DNA from: CAZJYC01 sp964550165
GTDB taxonomy: Bacteria > Acidobacteriota > Aminicenantia > Aminicenantales > Aminicenantaceae
Length of the DNA stretch: 52,349 bases
Reading direction: 5' to 3'
NCBI GenBank assembly: GCA_964550165.1
Contig: CAZJYC010000009.1
Span: forward strand, 1 to 52,349
The first letter of the stretch is position 1. Each line of letters opens with the position of its first letter. Below the pieces are notes generated by a model, which had not been told where the DNA came from, made no database searches, and was given only the letters and a program-made list of their open reading frames with translations. The translations under genes were made by a program, and so were the position numbers. Below are positions 32,898 to 42,106 of this stretch, piece after piece.

Positions 32898-33473
32898 ATG
32901 GAAGAAAGAGAGCTGGTCGAACAGAGCAGGGCAGGCAACCAAGAAGCCTTCGCCGATCTTGTAAAAAGGTATAAGACGAAAGTGTTCAATCTCGCATTCA
33001 GCTTCACACGCGATCAGGCAGTGGCCGATGACCTGGCCCAGGAGGTATTCATCAAGGCTTATTTCGGGCTTCCAAAATTTCGCTTCCAGTCAGAATTCGG
33101 CACCTGGCTTTACCGGATTACCGTCAACCATGTCAGAGATTATCTGAGGGAAAAGAGCAAGATGAGCAGAGTGCCTTTCGACGACCTGAGGCAAACACCT
33201 TCTTCTCAAGAAGATGAAATCACAAAAAAGGAGCAAGCCCAAACGGCTGAGCAGCAGAGAAAACTGGTCCTTCAAAGCCTTCAGACTCTTCCTGAGAAAT
33301 ATCAGGTCATCATCACCTTGAGGGATATCCGAGGCTTTTCCTATGAAGAGATATCCAGAATATTAAAGATATCTCCAGGCACTGTGGACTCCCGGTTGCA
33401 CAGAGCCAGGAAGATGTTAAGGAAAAAAATAGAGCCTTTCTTAAGTCAGAAAGGAGGCAGCTATGAAATGTAA
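32898..33473 (+). CDS. ECF-family RNA polymerase sigma factor
   Basis: 191 residues, two-domain sigma. Region 2 (about 10-85) has FADLVKRYKTKVFNLAF, DDLAQEVFIKAYFGLPKF and FGTWLYRITVNHVRDYLR; region 4 (about 125-180) has LQTLPEKYQVIITLRDIRGF and YEEISRILKISPGTVDSRLHRARKML. It resembles the RpoE/SigW type. The following gene is its anti-sigma factor and the frames overlap by 11 bases. It heads a seven-gene operon that ends with a MacAB-TolC exporter, suggesting a response to envelope damage or to the exported compound. Confidence 0.96.
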   Translation: MEERELVEQSRAGNQEAFADLVKRYKTKVFNLAFSFTRDQAVADDLAQEVFIKAYFGLPKFRFQSEFGTWLYRITVNHVRDYLREKSKMSRVPFDDLRQTPSSQEDEITKKEQAQTAEQQRKLVLQSLQTLPEKYQVIITLRDIRGFSYEEISRILKISPGTVDSRLHRARKMLRKKIEPFLSQKGGSYEM

Positions 33474-33957
33474 AAAATACGAGAAATTGCTCCTTCGATC
33501 TTTAGATGGGCTCCTAAAAACCGAAGAGAAGGAGGAACTCGACAATCATCTCCGGAGCTGCTCCTTCTGCCAGTCAAAAAAGAAAGAATACCAGACCATC
33601 CTCGAGGCTCTGAAAGAAAGAGAGTTTCCAGAGCCAAAGCTTTACTTCTGGGAACGCCTCCAGCCCAAATTGAAAGAAAGAGAAAAACATGCTCCCTGGT
33701 TGCTGTGGAAACAATGGGGGATGAGAGTCGTTCCTCTTGCGCTGATGATGATTGTCCTTCTCTCAACGGCCCTCATCTTTTCCTTTGCCCAGAAAGAGGA
33801 CGAGCTCAGCCAATCAGGAATTCTTCTCTTCCATAATTCCAATCCCATAGAGGAAACCAAGCCTCTTCTTGAAGAAGGAAAGATTGAAGAGAAAAACATG
33901 ATGATCATCTTTGCAGCCATGGAAGAAAAAAACGGCACAAGGAGATACTTCCCATGA
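33463..33957 (+). CDS. Membrane anti-sigma factor with zinc-finger motif
   Basis: 164 residues. The N-terminal cytoplasmic domain carries the ZAS pattern H29-x3-C33-x2-C36 with C3 as a further ligand. One membrane helix lies about residues 85-108 (VVPLALMMIVLLSTALIFSF), followed by a short periplasmic tail. It would hold the ECF sigma inactive until a signal arrives. Its start overlaps the sigma gene; its stop overlaps the Spy-like gene (ATGA). AAAGGAGG precedes the ATG. Confidence 0.92.
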   Translation: MKCKKYEKLLLRSLDGLLKTEEKEELDNHLRSCSFCQSKKKEYQTILEALKEREFPEPKLYFWERLQPKLKEREKHAPWLLWKQWGMRVVPLALMMIVLLSTALIFSFAQKEDELSQSGILLFHNSNPIEETKPLLEEGKIEEKNMMIIFAAMEEKNGTRRYFP

Positions 33958-34394
33958 AAAATCATTATAAATTGTGGATCATAGTCTCCCTCATCCTTGT
34001 CTTTGCCGCAGGGTTGATAGGGGGGATTCTCATCGATCAGCACTTTATCCAGAAAAAGCCGAGACCGCCCGAGAAAAACTCTGTTCATTTTCCGACTCTG
34101 GAAATCATGGCCCGAGAGTTGAACCTGACTCAGGATCAGCAGGAAAAGATTAAAGACATCTTCACAAACAATGAGGAAAGGTTCAAGAGTTTAAGAAAAG
34201 ACTTCTTCGATCAGCTTTCGACAATCAGGATTCAGCTCAACGCTGAAATCAAGAGCGTTTTGACTCCAGAGCAAGCCTCAAAATTCGACGCCATGATTGA
34301 AAAATACGTTTCAAAAAAACGAAAAGAAATGGAGGAAAGAAAAAAGCGCCTAGAAAGACACCAAGACCCAAAGAATAAAGGAGAAAAAAGATGA
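33954..34394 (+). CDS. Spy/CpxP-like periplasmic protein (LTxxQ family)
   Basis: 146 residues with an N-terminal membrane/signal helix (about 6-27). The mature part is helical and charged, with two LTxxQ motifs: L58-T-Q-D-Q62 and L103-T-P-E-Q107. This is the signature of Spy/CpxP/CnrX-type periplasmic chaperones or metal sensors. The basic C-terminal tail is Lys/Arg-rich. It overlaps the anti-sigma gene and the MacA-like gene by four bases each. By position it could sense periplasmic stress and help release the sigma factor (inference). Confidence 0.85.
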   Translation: MKNHYKLWIIVSLILVFAAGLIGGILIDQHFIQKKPRPPEKNSVHFPTLEIMARELNLTQDQQEKIKDIFTNNEERFKSLRKDFFDQLSTIRIQLNAEIKSVLTPEQASKFDAMIEKYVSKKRKEMEERKKRLERHQDPKNKGEKR

Positions 34395-35752
34395 AAAAAA
34401 AGATCATTATCGGCGCAGTCATCCTTGTTGTCATCGCGGGAGTCGTCCTCGGACTCACCGTCTTCAACCGTGGAAGCAACAACAAGGAAAGATTCAGGAC
34501 AGAAGCCGTTGACAGGGGAGACATCGAAGCCCTGGTCGTCACCACCGGGAGTTTAAACCCGGTGACCATAGTTGAGGTTGGCAGTCAGGTTTCAGGAAGA
34601 ATTGCGAAAATCAACGTGGATTTCAATTCCCAGGTCAAGGCGGGAGAGATTTTGGCGGAGCTCGACCAGTCTCAATTCCTGACCCAGCTCAGCCAGAACG
34701 AAGCCAACTATAAAAGCGCTGTAGCCGGCCTTGAAAAAGCCAGGGTCACCCTGGAAAACACGAAGAAAAATTATGAACGGGCCCTGGACCTTTTTAATAA
34801 GAACCTGATCCCCGTTGAGCAGAAAGAAGCCAGCGAAACCCTGTATTACAGCGCCCAGGCGGAACTCCGGTCCACAGAAGCCAGGCTCGAGCAGGCGAAA
34901 TCAACGCTGGAATCAAGCCAGGTAAACCTGACCTATACCATCATCCGCTCACCCATCGACGGGGTTGTCATATCCCGCAATGTCAATGTCGGCCAGACAG
35001 TGGCTGCCAGCTTTCAGGCGCCGGTCCTGTTCAAGATTGCCAATGACTTGAGCCAGATGCAGGTGGAATGCAGCGTGGATGAAGCGGATATCGGCAAGGT
35101 AAAAGAAGCCCAGAATGTCCGGTTCACCGTCGATGCCTTTCCAAATGACCGTTTCACGGGCAAGGTGAGGCAAGTCAGGTATTCTCCTGAAGTCATCCAG
35201 AATGTCGTGACTTACAGCACCATCGTTGAAGTGAAAAACCCTGAGCTGAAGCTAAGACCAGGCATGACAGCCACGGCTTCTATCGTCACCGGAGAAGCCA
35301 AGAATGCACTGCGGGTTCCGAATGCTGCTCTCCGTTTCAACCCTAACTTAAGCCCTGAAGAGATGAAAGCAATCATGGAAAGAATGAGGGCAGAAATGTC
35401 CGAAAAATTTGGAGGCTCGAAACAAGGTGGAGCCAGAGCTGAGGGTCTCCGGAGCCAGGATTCTCAAAGACCTGGGTCTGGAACCGGGGAACAAACCTTC
35501 TCGATGAGGGGAGGCTCTGGCATTCCCGGGGGACAGATGAGACAGATCTCCCGCGTCTGGATAGAAGACGAAAACAGAAAGCTCAAACCCATTTTTGTCA
35601 GAACAGGCGTGACAGATAACAGCTACACAGAAATCCTCTCGGGGGAACTGAAGGAAGGTCAGCTGGTGATCGTCGGGGAGGACGCAGGAAGAAGCACAAG
35701 CCAAGGCCCCGGCAGCTCAGCCCAAAGGAGCATGAGGTTTATCATGCGCTAA
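34391..35752 (+). CDS. MacA-like periplasmic adaptor (membrane fusion protein)
   Basis: Periplasmic adaptor linking an inner-membrane ABC exporter to TolC. 453 residues: membrane anchor (about 5-24), lipoyl half-motifs (VEVGSQVSGRIAKINVDFNSQVKAGEILAELD, split by a long helical hairpin of about 90 residues) and IRSPIDGVVISRNVNVGQTV, then beta-barrel and membrane-proximal domains with LRPGMTATASIV. Around residues 320-385 there is an inserted Met/Gly/Arg/Ser-rich low-complexity stretch (ERMRAEMSEKFGGSKQGG onward), typical of many MacA-like adaptors. Overlaps the Spy-like gene by four bases; the MacB ATPase follows after 35 bases. Confidence 0.93.
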   Translation: MKKKIIIGAVILVVIAGVVLGLTVFNRGSNNKERFRTEAVDRGDIEALVVTTGSLNPVTIVEVGSQVSGRIAKINVDFNSQVKAGEILAELDQSQFLTQLSQNEANYKSAVAGLEKARVTLENTKKNYERALDLFNKNLIPVEQKEASETLYYSAQAELRSTEARLEQAKSTLESSQVNLTYTIIRSPIDGVVISRNVNVGQTVAASFQAPVLFKIANDLSQMQVECSVDEADIGKVKEAQNVRFTVDAFPNDRFTGKVRQVRYSPEVIQNVVTYSTIVEVKNPELKLRPGMTATASIVTGEAKNALRVPNAALRFNPNLSPEEMKAIMERMRAEMSEKFGGSKQGGARAEGLRSQDSQRPGSGTGEQTFSMRGGSGIPGGQMRQISRVWIEDENRKLKPIFVRTGVTDNSYTEILSGELKEGQLVIVGEDAGRSTSQGPGSSAQRSMRFIMR

Positions 35753-35787
35753 TCGCCTCTTAAGCCCAAAAGCAAGGAAGGTAAGAC

Positions 35788-36480
35788 ATGGAAAATAACA
35801 ATCTCATCCAGCTGGAGAACCTGGTTAAAATCTATAAAATCGGAGAGACTCAGGTTAACGCCTTGAACGGCGTGTCTTATGCGATTAAGGTGGGAGATCT
35901 TGTGGCCATCATGGGGCCTTCTGGTTCGGGCAAATCGACCTTGATGAATATCATCGGCTGCCTGGACCGGCCGACAAAGGGAAAGTATTTTCTTGAAGGA
36001 AAAGAGGTCTCTACCCTGGATAAAAACAAGCTGGCCGGCATCCGGAACCAAAAAATCGGGTTTGTCTTCCAGACATTCAACCTTCTGGCCCGGACAACAG
36101 CGCTGGAAAATACCGAATTACCCCTTCTCTACTCAAGCGTCCCGGGAAAAAAAGCGAAAGATCTAGCTTACAAATCTCTTTCTGCGGTGGGTCTTGAGGG
36201 AAGAGAATTGCACCGGACAAACCAGCTTTCCGGAGGAGAGCAGCAGAGAGTGGCCATAGCCCGCGCTCTGGTCAACAACCCTTCTTTGCTGCTCGCAGAC
36301 GAACCGACTGGAAATCTGGATTCAAAAACCGGGAAAGAAATCATGGAAATCTTCAAAAAACTCAATAAGGAAAATGGCATTACAATCATTGTAGTCACCC
36401 ACGACCCAGAAATCGCTCATATTGCGCGGCGAAGAATCCATCTCAGGGACGGACAGATTATCAGAGAAGAAAATTCCTAA
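35788..36480 (+). CDS. ABC transporter ATP-binding protein, MacB/LolD type
   Basis: 230 residues, single nucleotide-binding domain. Walker A GPSGSGKST (about 43-51), Q-loop FQTFNLLARTT, signature LSGGEQQRVAIARAL, Walker B LLLADEPTGNLDS and H-loop VVTHDPEIA. It belongs to the MacB/LolD/FtsE group that powers mechanotransmission transporters. The permease is a separate gene 44 bases downstream, so this is a split MacB. GGAAGG precedes the ATG. Confidence 0.96.
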   Translation: MENNNLIQLENLVKIYKIGETQVNALNGVSYAIKVGDLVAIMGPSGSGKSTLMNIIGCLDRPTKGKYFLEGKEVSTLDKNKLAGIRNQKIGFVFQTFNLLARTTALENTELPLLYSSVPGKKAKDLAYKSLSAVGLEGRELHRTNQLSGGEQQRVAIARALVNNPSLLLADEPTGNLDSKTGKEIMEIFKKLNKENGITIIVVTHDPEIAHIARRRIHLRDGQIIREENS

Positions 36481-36524
36481 AAATATTGGATTGAGATTTC
36501 TTTTCCTATGAAGGAGCCAAAACA

Positions 36525-37742
36525 ATGAACATACTCAGGACAATTCGAGTGGCTTTAAGAGCTTTAGGACGGAATAAAATGCGCTCGTTCCTCACAGCCC
36601 TGGGCATCATCATCGGCGTCGGAGCTGTGATCGCCATGGTCAGCATCGGCCAGGGCGCTAAATCCGAGGTTGAAAAACGTTTCGAGTCCATGGGGACAAA
36701 CCTGCTCTTTGTCCGCCCAGGGAGTCTTTCCTACATGGGCCGACATGGAGGGGGAGGAACTTATGCCAACCTGACAATCGAGGATTCCAAAGCCATAGAA
36801 GAAAAATGTGACGCGGTGAAAGGCGTTTCCCCTTCTGTTTCTGGAAGGGCGCAGGTTGTCTACGGAAACAAGAACTGGAACACAAGCATCCAGGGAGCTG
36901 GTGAAAAGTATACAGAAATCAGAAACTGGCCTGTCGAAGATGGGGTTTTCTTCGATGAAAACCAGGTCCGGGCAGGGGCAAAGGTCGCTGTCCTCGGAAG
37001 CGAAGTCAGAAAAAATCTCTTCGAATTCGAAGACCCGATCGGTCAAGTCATCAGAATCAAGAAAATTCCCTTCAGGGTGATCGGCGTCCTCAAATCCTTA
37101 GGCGAATCCGGAGGCTGGTTCAACAGGGATGACACCATCATCATCCCTTACACCACAGCCCAGAGGAGGCTGCTCGGAATCACCTACATCCAGGGGATAG
37201 ATGTCTCAGCCGTTTCCATGGCCCGAAGCGAGGAAGCCAGGCACCAAATCGAAGAAGTTCTCCGCATTCAGCACAGAATTGCACCAGGTGCTGAGGACGA
37301 TTTCAACGTGAGGAACATGTCAGAAATGGCCCAGAGCGCTGCCGAATCGACAAATATCCTGACCATACTTCTCGGAGGAATCGCTTCTGTGTCTCTTCTC
37401 GTCGGCGGAATCGGGATCATGAACATCATGCTTGTTTCAGTCACGGAGCGAATCCGGGAGATCGGAATCAGGATGTCTGTCGGCGCTCGAGAAAAAGATA
37501 TCCTTTTTCAGTTTCTGACAGAGGCTGTGGTTTTGAGCGTTCTTGGAGGCCTCATCGGAATCGGCGTGGGTATAGCAACGTCCAAACTGATCTCTCGTTT
37601 TGCGCCCTGGCAGACTCTTATCTCTTTCGACTCCATATTGCTTGCTTTCCTTTTCTCAGGCTCAGTCGGAATATTCTTCGGCTTCTATCCGGCGCGCAAG
37701 GCCTCCAAGCTCGACCCGATTGAAGCCTTGAGGTACGAATAA
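36525..37742 (+). CDS. ABC transporter permease, MacB type
   Basis: 405 residues with the MacB membrane topology: one N-terminal helix (about 20-45, MRSFLTALGIIIGVGAVIAM), a periplasmic core domain (about 50-280) and three C-terminal helices of the FtsX domain (ILLGGIASVSLLVGGIGIMNIMLVSV, LTEAVVLSVLGGLIGIGVG, LAFLFSGSVGIFFGFYPARKAS). The cytosolic RIREIGIRMSVGAREKDI loop is the ATPase coupling motif. It does not pump through the membrane by itself but pushes substrates from the periplasm through TolC. AAGGAG precedes the ATG. Confidence 0.95.
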   Translation: MNILRTIRVALRALGRNKMRSFLTALGIIIGVGAVIAMVSIGQGAKSEVEKRFESMGTNLLFVRPGSLSYMGRHGGGGTYANLTIEDSKAIEEKCDAVKGVSPSVSGRAQVVYGNKNWNTSIQGAGEKYTEIRNWPVEDGVFFDENQVRAGAKVAVLGSEVRKNLFEFEDPIGQVIRIKKIPFRVIGVLKSLGESGGWFNRDDTIIIPYTTAQRRLLGITYIQGIDVSAVSMARSEEARHQIEEVLRIQHRIAPGAEDDFNVRNMSEMAQSAAESTNILTILLGGIASVSLLVGGIGIMNIMLVSVTERIREIGIRMSVGAREKDILFQFLTEAVVLSVLGGLIGIGVGIATSKLISRFAPWQTLISFDSILLAFLFSGSVGIFFGFYPARKASKLDPIEALRYE

Positions 37743-37805
37743 AACTATTGCCGAATACAAACGTAAAAACTTGTTAAAACATCATTTTCATCAAGGAGGT
37801 AGGAC

Positions 37806-39368
37806 ATGTTTAAAAAGCCATTCGGAATTCTCGTAGTCCTGAGCTTATTCCTCGTCCAGATGTCTCTGGCCGAGCAAAAAGAGAATACCCTTTCCCTTAC
37901 GCTCGAAGAGTGTATTCTAAAGGCCATGAAGAACAACCTCGGCGTTGCCGTCGAGGTTTTGAGCCCGGAACTTTCCGGCATTTCTGTCACCCTTGCCAAA
38001 GAAAAATTCTGGCCAAGCCTTTCCGCGAGTTTCATCAGAAGGGATACTATGCAGCAGTCCTATTCGTTTCTCGAATCGGCTGACGAGTATTCCACTCTCA
38101 ACGACAGATATTCGACCCAGATCTCACAGCTTATTCCCACAGGAGGAACCTTTTCCCTCACCATCGAAGGCAACACAACAGACACCACCCAGAGACTCCA
38201 GACCATCAATCCCCGCTATGGCGCTACTCTTACTTTTGGCTTCAGCCAGCCTTTGCTCAGAAATTTTGGCTTTAAGGTCAACCGCAAAGACATCATTGTG
38301 GCCAATAACAACCTGGACATATCAGAAAGCCAGCTCTCAAAAATCCTCCAGGATACGATTTACAGCGTGGAAGAGGCTTACTGGAATCTGGTCAACAACA
38401 TCGAAACACTCAAGGTCAGGCAACAGTCCTTGCAATTGGCTCGAGACCTTCTGGCTAAGAATATGCGTGCTGTCGAAGTTGGGACTTTAGCGCCCATTGA
38501 AGTCTTGAGCGCTGAGTCTGCTGTGGCCACAAGGGAAGCTGATATTCTCCAAGCTGAGGCTGCACTCAAAAACAGCGAGGATCTTTTGAGAACGATCATC
38601 AATCTGGCAGCCGAGAATATTGCGGAGGATGTGGAGCTTATCCCTGTGGATAAGCCTTCTTACAAACCCAGGGAAATCGGTCTCGATGAAGCTCTGCGCG
38701 CAGCCATAGACAACAGGCCGGATTTGCAGCAGACGCGAATAGATTTAAAGAACAAAGAGATAAACGTCAGCTATGCCAGGAATCAGCTCCTCCCGAATTT
38801 AAGCCTTACGGCTTCCTACTGGAGTCCGGGAATCTCCGGAACTGAGCTTATTTACGACATGGAGAATCCCTGGCTTCCCCCGACCGTTGGCGAATCCGGA
38901 AGCTCCTCTCAAGCCTTTAAAGATGCCTTCGATTTTAAATATTCGAACTGGTCTGTTGGATTAACTTTCTCCCTTCCACTCGATACTCTGTTCTCACGGG
39001 CATCCCTTGCCCAGGCCAGAGTCAACCTCCAGCAGGCCCAGCTGAGGCTGAAGAATCAGGAGCAACAGATCTTCCTTGAAATCAAGAATGCAGTTAGGTC
39101 CGTCCAGACAGATTACAAAAGAGCTCAGGCCTACAAAGTTGCCAGAGAACTGGCTGAGAAAAAATTACAGGCTGAGGAAGAGAAGCTCAAGGTGGGTTTG
39201 ACCACAAACTACTTTGTCCTTCAATACCAAACAGACCTGACCACAGCTCAGACAAACGAGCTCAAGGCCATCATCGACTACAACCTGTCTCTGGCCCGTC
39301 TGGAGAGAGCGATGGGCGTGAGCCTTAAGGAAAAAAACATCAACCTATCCGACATCTATGGAAAATAG
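37806..39368 (+). CDS. TolC-family outer-membrane efflux protein
   Basis: 520 residues. Signal peptide about 1-23 (ends VQMSLAEQ). Two outer-membrane efflux-protein repeats of the TolC type: long alpha-helical segments (SQLSKILQDTIYSVEEAYW; LRLKNQEQQIFLEIKNAVRS; AYKVARELAEKKLQAEEEK) and beta-strand pairs around residues 65-140 and 325-385. AAGGAGG precedes the ATG. Last gene of the ECF-controlled exporter operon: together with the MacA-like adaptor and split MacB it makes a complete envelope-spanning pump. Confidence 0.95.
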   Translation: MFKKPFGILVVLSLFLVQMSLAEQKENTLSLTLEECILKAMKNNLGVAVEVLSPELSGISVTLAKEKFWPSLSASFIRRDTMQQSYSFLESADEYSTLNDRYSTQISQLIPTGGTFSLTIEGNTTDTTQRLQTINPRYGATLTFGFSQPLLRNFGFKVNRKDIIVANNNLDISESQLSKILQDTIYSVEEAYWNLVNNIETLKVRQQSLQLARDLLAKNMRAVEVGTLAPIEVLSAESAVATREADILQAEAALKNSEDLLRTIINLAAENIAEDVELIPVDKPSYKPREIGLDEALRAAIDNRPDLQQTRIDLKNKEINVSYARNQLLPNLSLTASYWSPGISGTELIYDMENPWLPPTVGESGSSSQAFKDAFDFKYSNWSVGLTFSLPLDTLFSRASLAQARVNLQQAQLRLKNQEQQIFLEIKNAVRSVQTDYKRAQAYKVARELAEKKLQAEEEKLKVGLTTNYFVLQYQTDLTTAQTNELKAIIDYNLSLARLERAMGVSLKEKNINLSDIYGK

Positions 39369-39371
39369 GAT

Positions 39372-39411
39372 GCAGCCGAAAATCCGTATGATATAGGATC
39401 AGGCTGGCTGC
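39372..39411. terminator. Hairpin after the exporter operon
   Basis: Outer arms GCAGCC (39372-39377) and GGCTGC (39406-39411) with inner arms ATCC/GGAT (39382-39385, 39396-39399), just after the TolC stop codon. There is no T-run, so it may be an mRNA 3' stabiliser rather than an intrinsic terminator. The rest of the 280-base gap shows nothing else except a TATAAAAT close to the next ATG. Confidence 0.3.
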
Positions 39412-39650
39412 TGAGAAAACACACAGCCTTTGCCCCATCAAGAAACTCGGAAGGGGAGTAGCTTCGCCTTCTCTCTTCCAACGTTCGCGCCAAATTCTTT
39501 TAACGTTCCATGCCCTTTTACTCTGGCTTGATATTTGCGCTGCCCTGCGATGAAAAAGGTTGCGTGTCTTCGGAACGCCAATCTTGATTCATTTCTTTAT
39601 TCGATTCTCTTCCATTTCCACCCCAATCCTTATAAAATAATTGCTTCTCC

Positions 39651-40883
39651 ATGTGTAAGAAGAGATTGGTAATTTTTTTACTGTCCCTGCTTTTTCTGAG
39701 TCCAGCACTTCCTGAAGAGAAAAAAGAATTCAGCCTTCCGGAATTAATCGATATCGGGTTGGAAAATAATCCAATCCTTCGAGCAAAACACCAGGACATC
39801 GAAGCCAGAAAGGCCGCCTACCAGGCATCAAAACGTCTCTCCAATCCAGAGCTTGAGCTTCACATGGGTGAAGGGAAATCTTATGATAGTTCTGTTCAAA
39901 GAAACACCGATGGCGTATCTTTGAGTCAGTATTTAGAAAATCCCGTCAAAAGGCACCATCGCATCCAGATGTATGAAAACGAATGGCAGGCTATAGAATA
40001 TTCATTCCATTTCTCAAGGCTCGGAGTCATCTATGATATCAAAAGGCTTTCCTACAAAATCCTTTATCTCCAAAGCAAGGAAGAGCTGGCCAGAAAAAAC
40101 TTAATATCCCTCGAAGAAACGCATCAGTTAATCCTCAAACGCGTTACCCTTGGAGAGGCCCGAGAGCTGGAAGCCATCAAGCTCTATGTCGAAGCTTTAA
40201 AAGCCCGGAATGAGTTAAACCAAATCCAAGCGGAACTAAGGCTTGCCAAAGAAAATTTGAACAAGTTTCTGGGAAATTCTCTTCCTGATAGCTTCTCTGT
40301 CCTAGGAAAGTTGGATTATGCCCCTCTCGAAATCGAGGAAAAAGCCTTTCTGGATAAAGTCCTTCTCTCCCATCCTCTCCTCAAGGAAAAGGAAACGGAG
40401 CTGGAATATGCGGAAAGCCGCTTGAATTATGTCCGATGGCAGAGAATTCCTGACTTCAAGCTCTCAGGGTTTATCCAGAATGAGCTGCACGGCAAGAACA
40501 AGGGAATAGGGCTTTCCTTCGATATCCCTCTCTGGAATTTCAAATCAAAGGAAATTGCGGAAGCGGAAAGCCTCCTCTTGAAACAGAACGAAGAATTGAA
40601 AGCGTTGGTCATGGACATAACACTGGAAGTGAAGGCAAAACTGAACGAGCAGAGGCTCTCTGAACAGACGATAAAGCTTTTTCTTGAAGGACTGCTCAAG
40701 CAGGCCGAGGAGAGTCTGAAAATATCAGAAGTGAGCTACACACAGGGAGAAATATCCCTGATCGAGTATTTAGACTCTCAGAGAACGTACTACAGCATCC
40801 TGAAAGACTACCAAGATTCTCTCTATGCCTGGAATGTCAACAAGGCCGCTTTGGAAAAGGCTGCTGGAGAAGAGATAAAATGA
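39651..40883 (+). CDS. TolC-like outer-membrane channel of a metal RND system (CusC/CzcC-like)
   Basis: 410 residues. Signal peptide about 1-20 (LSLLFLSPALPEE). Helical efflux-channel repeats: ELIDIGLENNPILRAKHQDI at the first repeat and IPDFKLSGFIQNELHG plus SFDIPLWNFKSKEIAEAESL at the second. It lacks the acylated N-terminal Cys of CusC. No ribosome site precedes the ATG, and TATAAAAT lies at 39631-39638, only about 13 bases upstream, so the message may be nearly leaderless. The adaptor gene overlaps its end by four bases. Confidence 0.9.
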   Translation: MCKKRLVIFLLSLLFLSPALPEEKKEFSLPELIDIGLENNPILRAKHQDIEARKAAYQASKRLSNPELELHMGEGKSYDSSVQRNTDGVSLSQYLENPVKRHHRIQMYENEWQAIEYSFHFSRLGVIYDIKRLSYKILYLQSKEELARKNLISLEETHQLILKRVTLGEARELEAIKLYVEALKARNELNQIQAELRLAKENLNKFLGNSLPDSFSVLGKLDYAPLEIEEKAFLDKVLLSHPLLKEKETELEYAESRLNYVRWQRIPDFKLSGFIQNELHGKNKGIGLSFDIPLWNFKSKEIAEAESLLLKQNEELKALVMDITLEVKAKLNEQRLSEQTIKLFLEGLLKQAEESLKISEVSYTQGEISLIEYLDSQRTYYSILKDYQDSLYAWNVNKAALEKAAGEEIK

Positions 40884-42085
40884 AGAAATACACAGTCTTA
40901 ATCATTCTTTTCTTTTCTGCCTTTTGTGGAAGAGAAAAATCTGCTGAGCCTGTTTCTCAAAGCCAGCATGATGCCGATCCCAAGCATCAAGAGCTTCATC
41001 TCGATTTGGAGACACAGAAAGAATGGGAAATAGAAACGGGCGAAGTCTCAAGTTTGCACGTTTCGTCCATGGTCACTCTTCCCGGAGTCATAACCCTCAA
41101 TCAAAACAGAACAGCTCACATCTCATCCTATGTCCAAGGAAAAGTCGTCTCCCTTTCTTCGGATTTAGGGGATGAGGTTCATAAAGGACAGGTCATGCTG
41201 AAAATCAATTCTCCACAGTTTGCCGAAGCCAAAGCCAACTTCCTTCAAGCCAGAGCCAAACTGAACCTTGGCCGCAAAGAATATGAAAGGGCAAAGATGC
41301 TGTTTCAAGAGAAAGCCATCGACCAGAAAGAATACCTGAGACGAGAAGCGGAACATGAAAAGCTTGCCACGGAATACGGCGCCCTGGAGTCAATCCTTCA
41401 CTCTTATGGTATGAGCCACGAGGACATCAACGCGCTCATCGAAAAATGCGCCGCCGTGGAGAATACAGGGCAATTGTGCGAGCTGACCAACCCCATCCTG
41501 TCCATCATCTCTCCTGTTGCGGGCACAATCATCTTTAGGGATGTTATCGTCGGCGAGCATGTCGAACCGCAGAAAATTCTCTTTACCGCCTCTGACCTGA
41601 ATATTCTTTGGGCCGTTCTGGACGCTTATGAGAAAGACTTGCCTCTGATCAACAAGAGAAGCAAGGTCACAGTCAAGCCAGCTCTCTATCCGGAAAAAGA
41701 GTTCGCGGGAGCGATCACTTACATCAGCGATATGATCGATGAAAAGCTCCGAACGATAAAAATAAGAGTGGAGGTTAAAAACGAAGAAAGGCTACTCAAG
41801 CCCAACATGTACATCCAGGGCATTATCGAGAATACGGCTGAAGAGAAAAAAGTCCTGGCCATCCCAGAAGAGGCCATCCAAAATCTCAACGGAGAAAAAA
41901 TAGTTTTCGTTCAAGAAGCTCCAGAAATTTTCGCAGCTTTGCCTGTGGACATCGGTGAAAAAACAAGCGACAAGAGGATAATCATCAAAGGCCTGGAGGG
42001 CGGAGAGAGAATCGTGATCAAGGGAGCTTTTATCTTAAAAACAGAGCTCACCAAAAAATCATTTGCCCATGATCATGTCCATTAA
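40880..42085 (+). CDS. Periplasmic adaptor of a heavy-metal RND pump (CusB/CzcB-like)
   Basis: 401 residues, probable lipoprotein: FFSAFC at residues 11-16 resembles a lipobox. The lipoyl-like part (ISSYVQGKVVSLSSDLGDEVHKGQVMLKI) and IISPVAGTIIFRDVIVGEHVEP flank a helical hairpin (about 115-180); the barrel domain follows (LNILWAVLDAYEKDLPLI). A His-rich end (SFAHDHVH) and an N-terminal QSQHDADPKHQELH could bind metal. It overlaps the channel gene by four bases (ATGA, with GGAGAAGAG upstream) and precedes the pump gene by 21 bases. The operon order is the CBA order of CusCBA/CzcCBA. Confidence 0.9.
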   Translation: MKKYTVLIILFFSAFCGREKSAEPVSQSQHDADPKHQELHLDLETQKEWEIETGEVSSLHVSSMVTLPGVITLNQNRTAHISSYVQGKVVSLSSDLGDEVHKGQVMLKINSPQFAEAKANFLQARAKLNLGRKEYERAKMLFQEKAIDQKEYLRREAEHEKLATEYGALESILHSYGMSHEDINALIEKCAAVENTGQLCELTNPILSIISPVAGTIIFRDVIVGEHVEPQKILFTASDLNILWAVLDAYEKDLPLINKRSKVTVKPALYPEKEFAGAITYISDMIDEKLRTIKIRVEVKNEERLLKPNMYIQGIIENTAEEKKVLAIPEEAIQNLNGEKIVFVQEAPEIFAALPVDIGEKTSDKRIIIKGLEGGERIVIKGAFILKTELTKKSFAHDHVH

Positions 42086-42106
42086 CCCATTAAGCAATCC
42101 TTTCCC

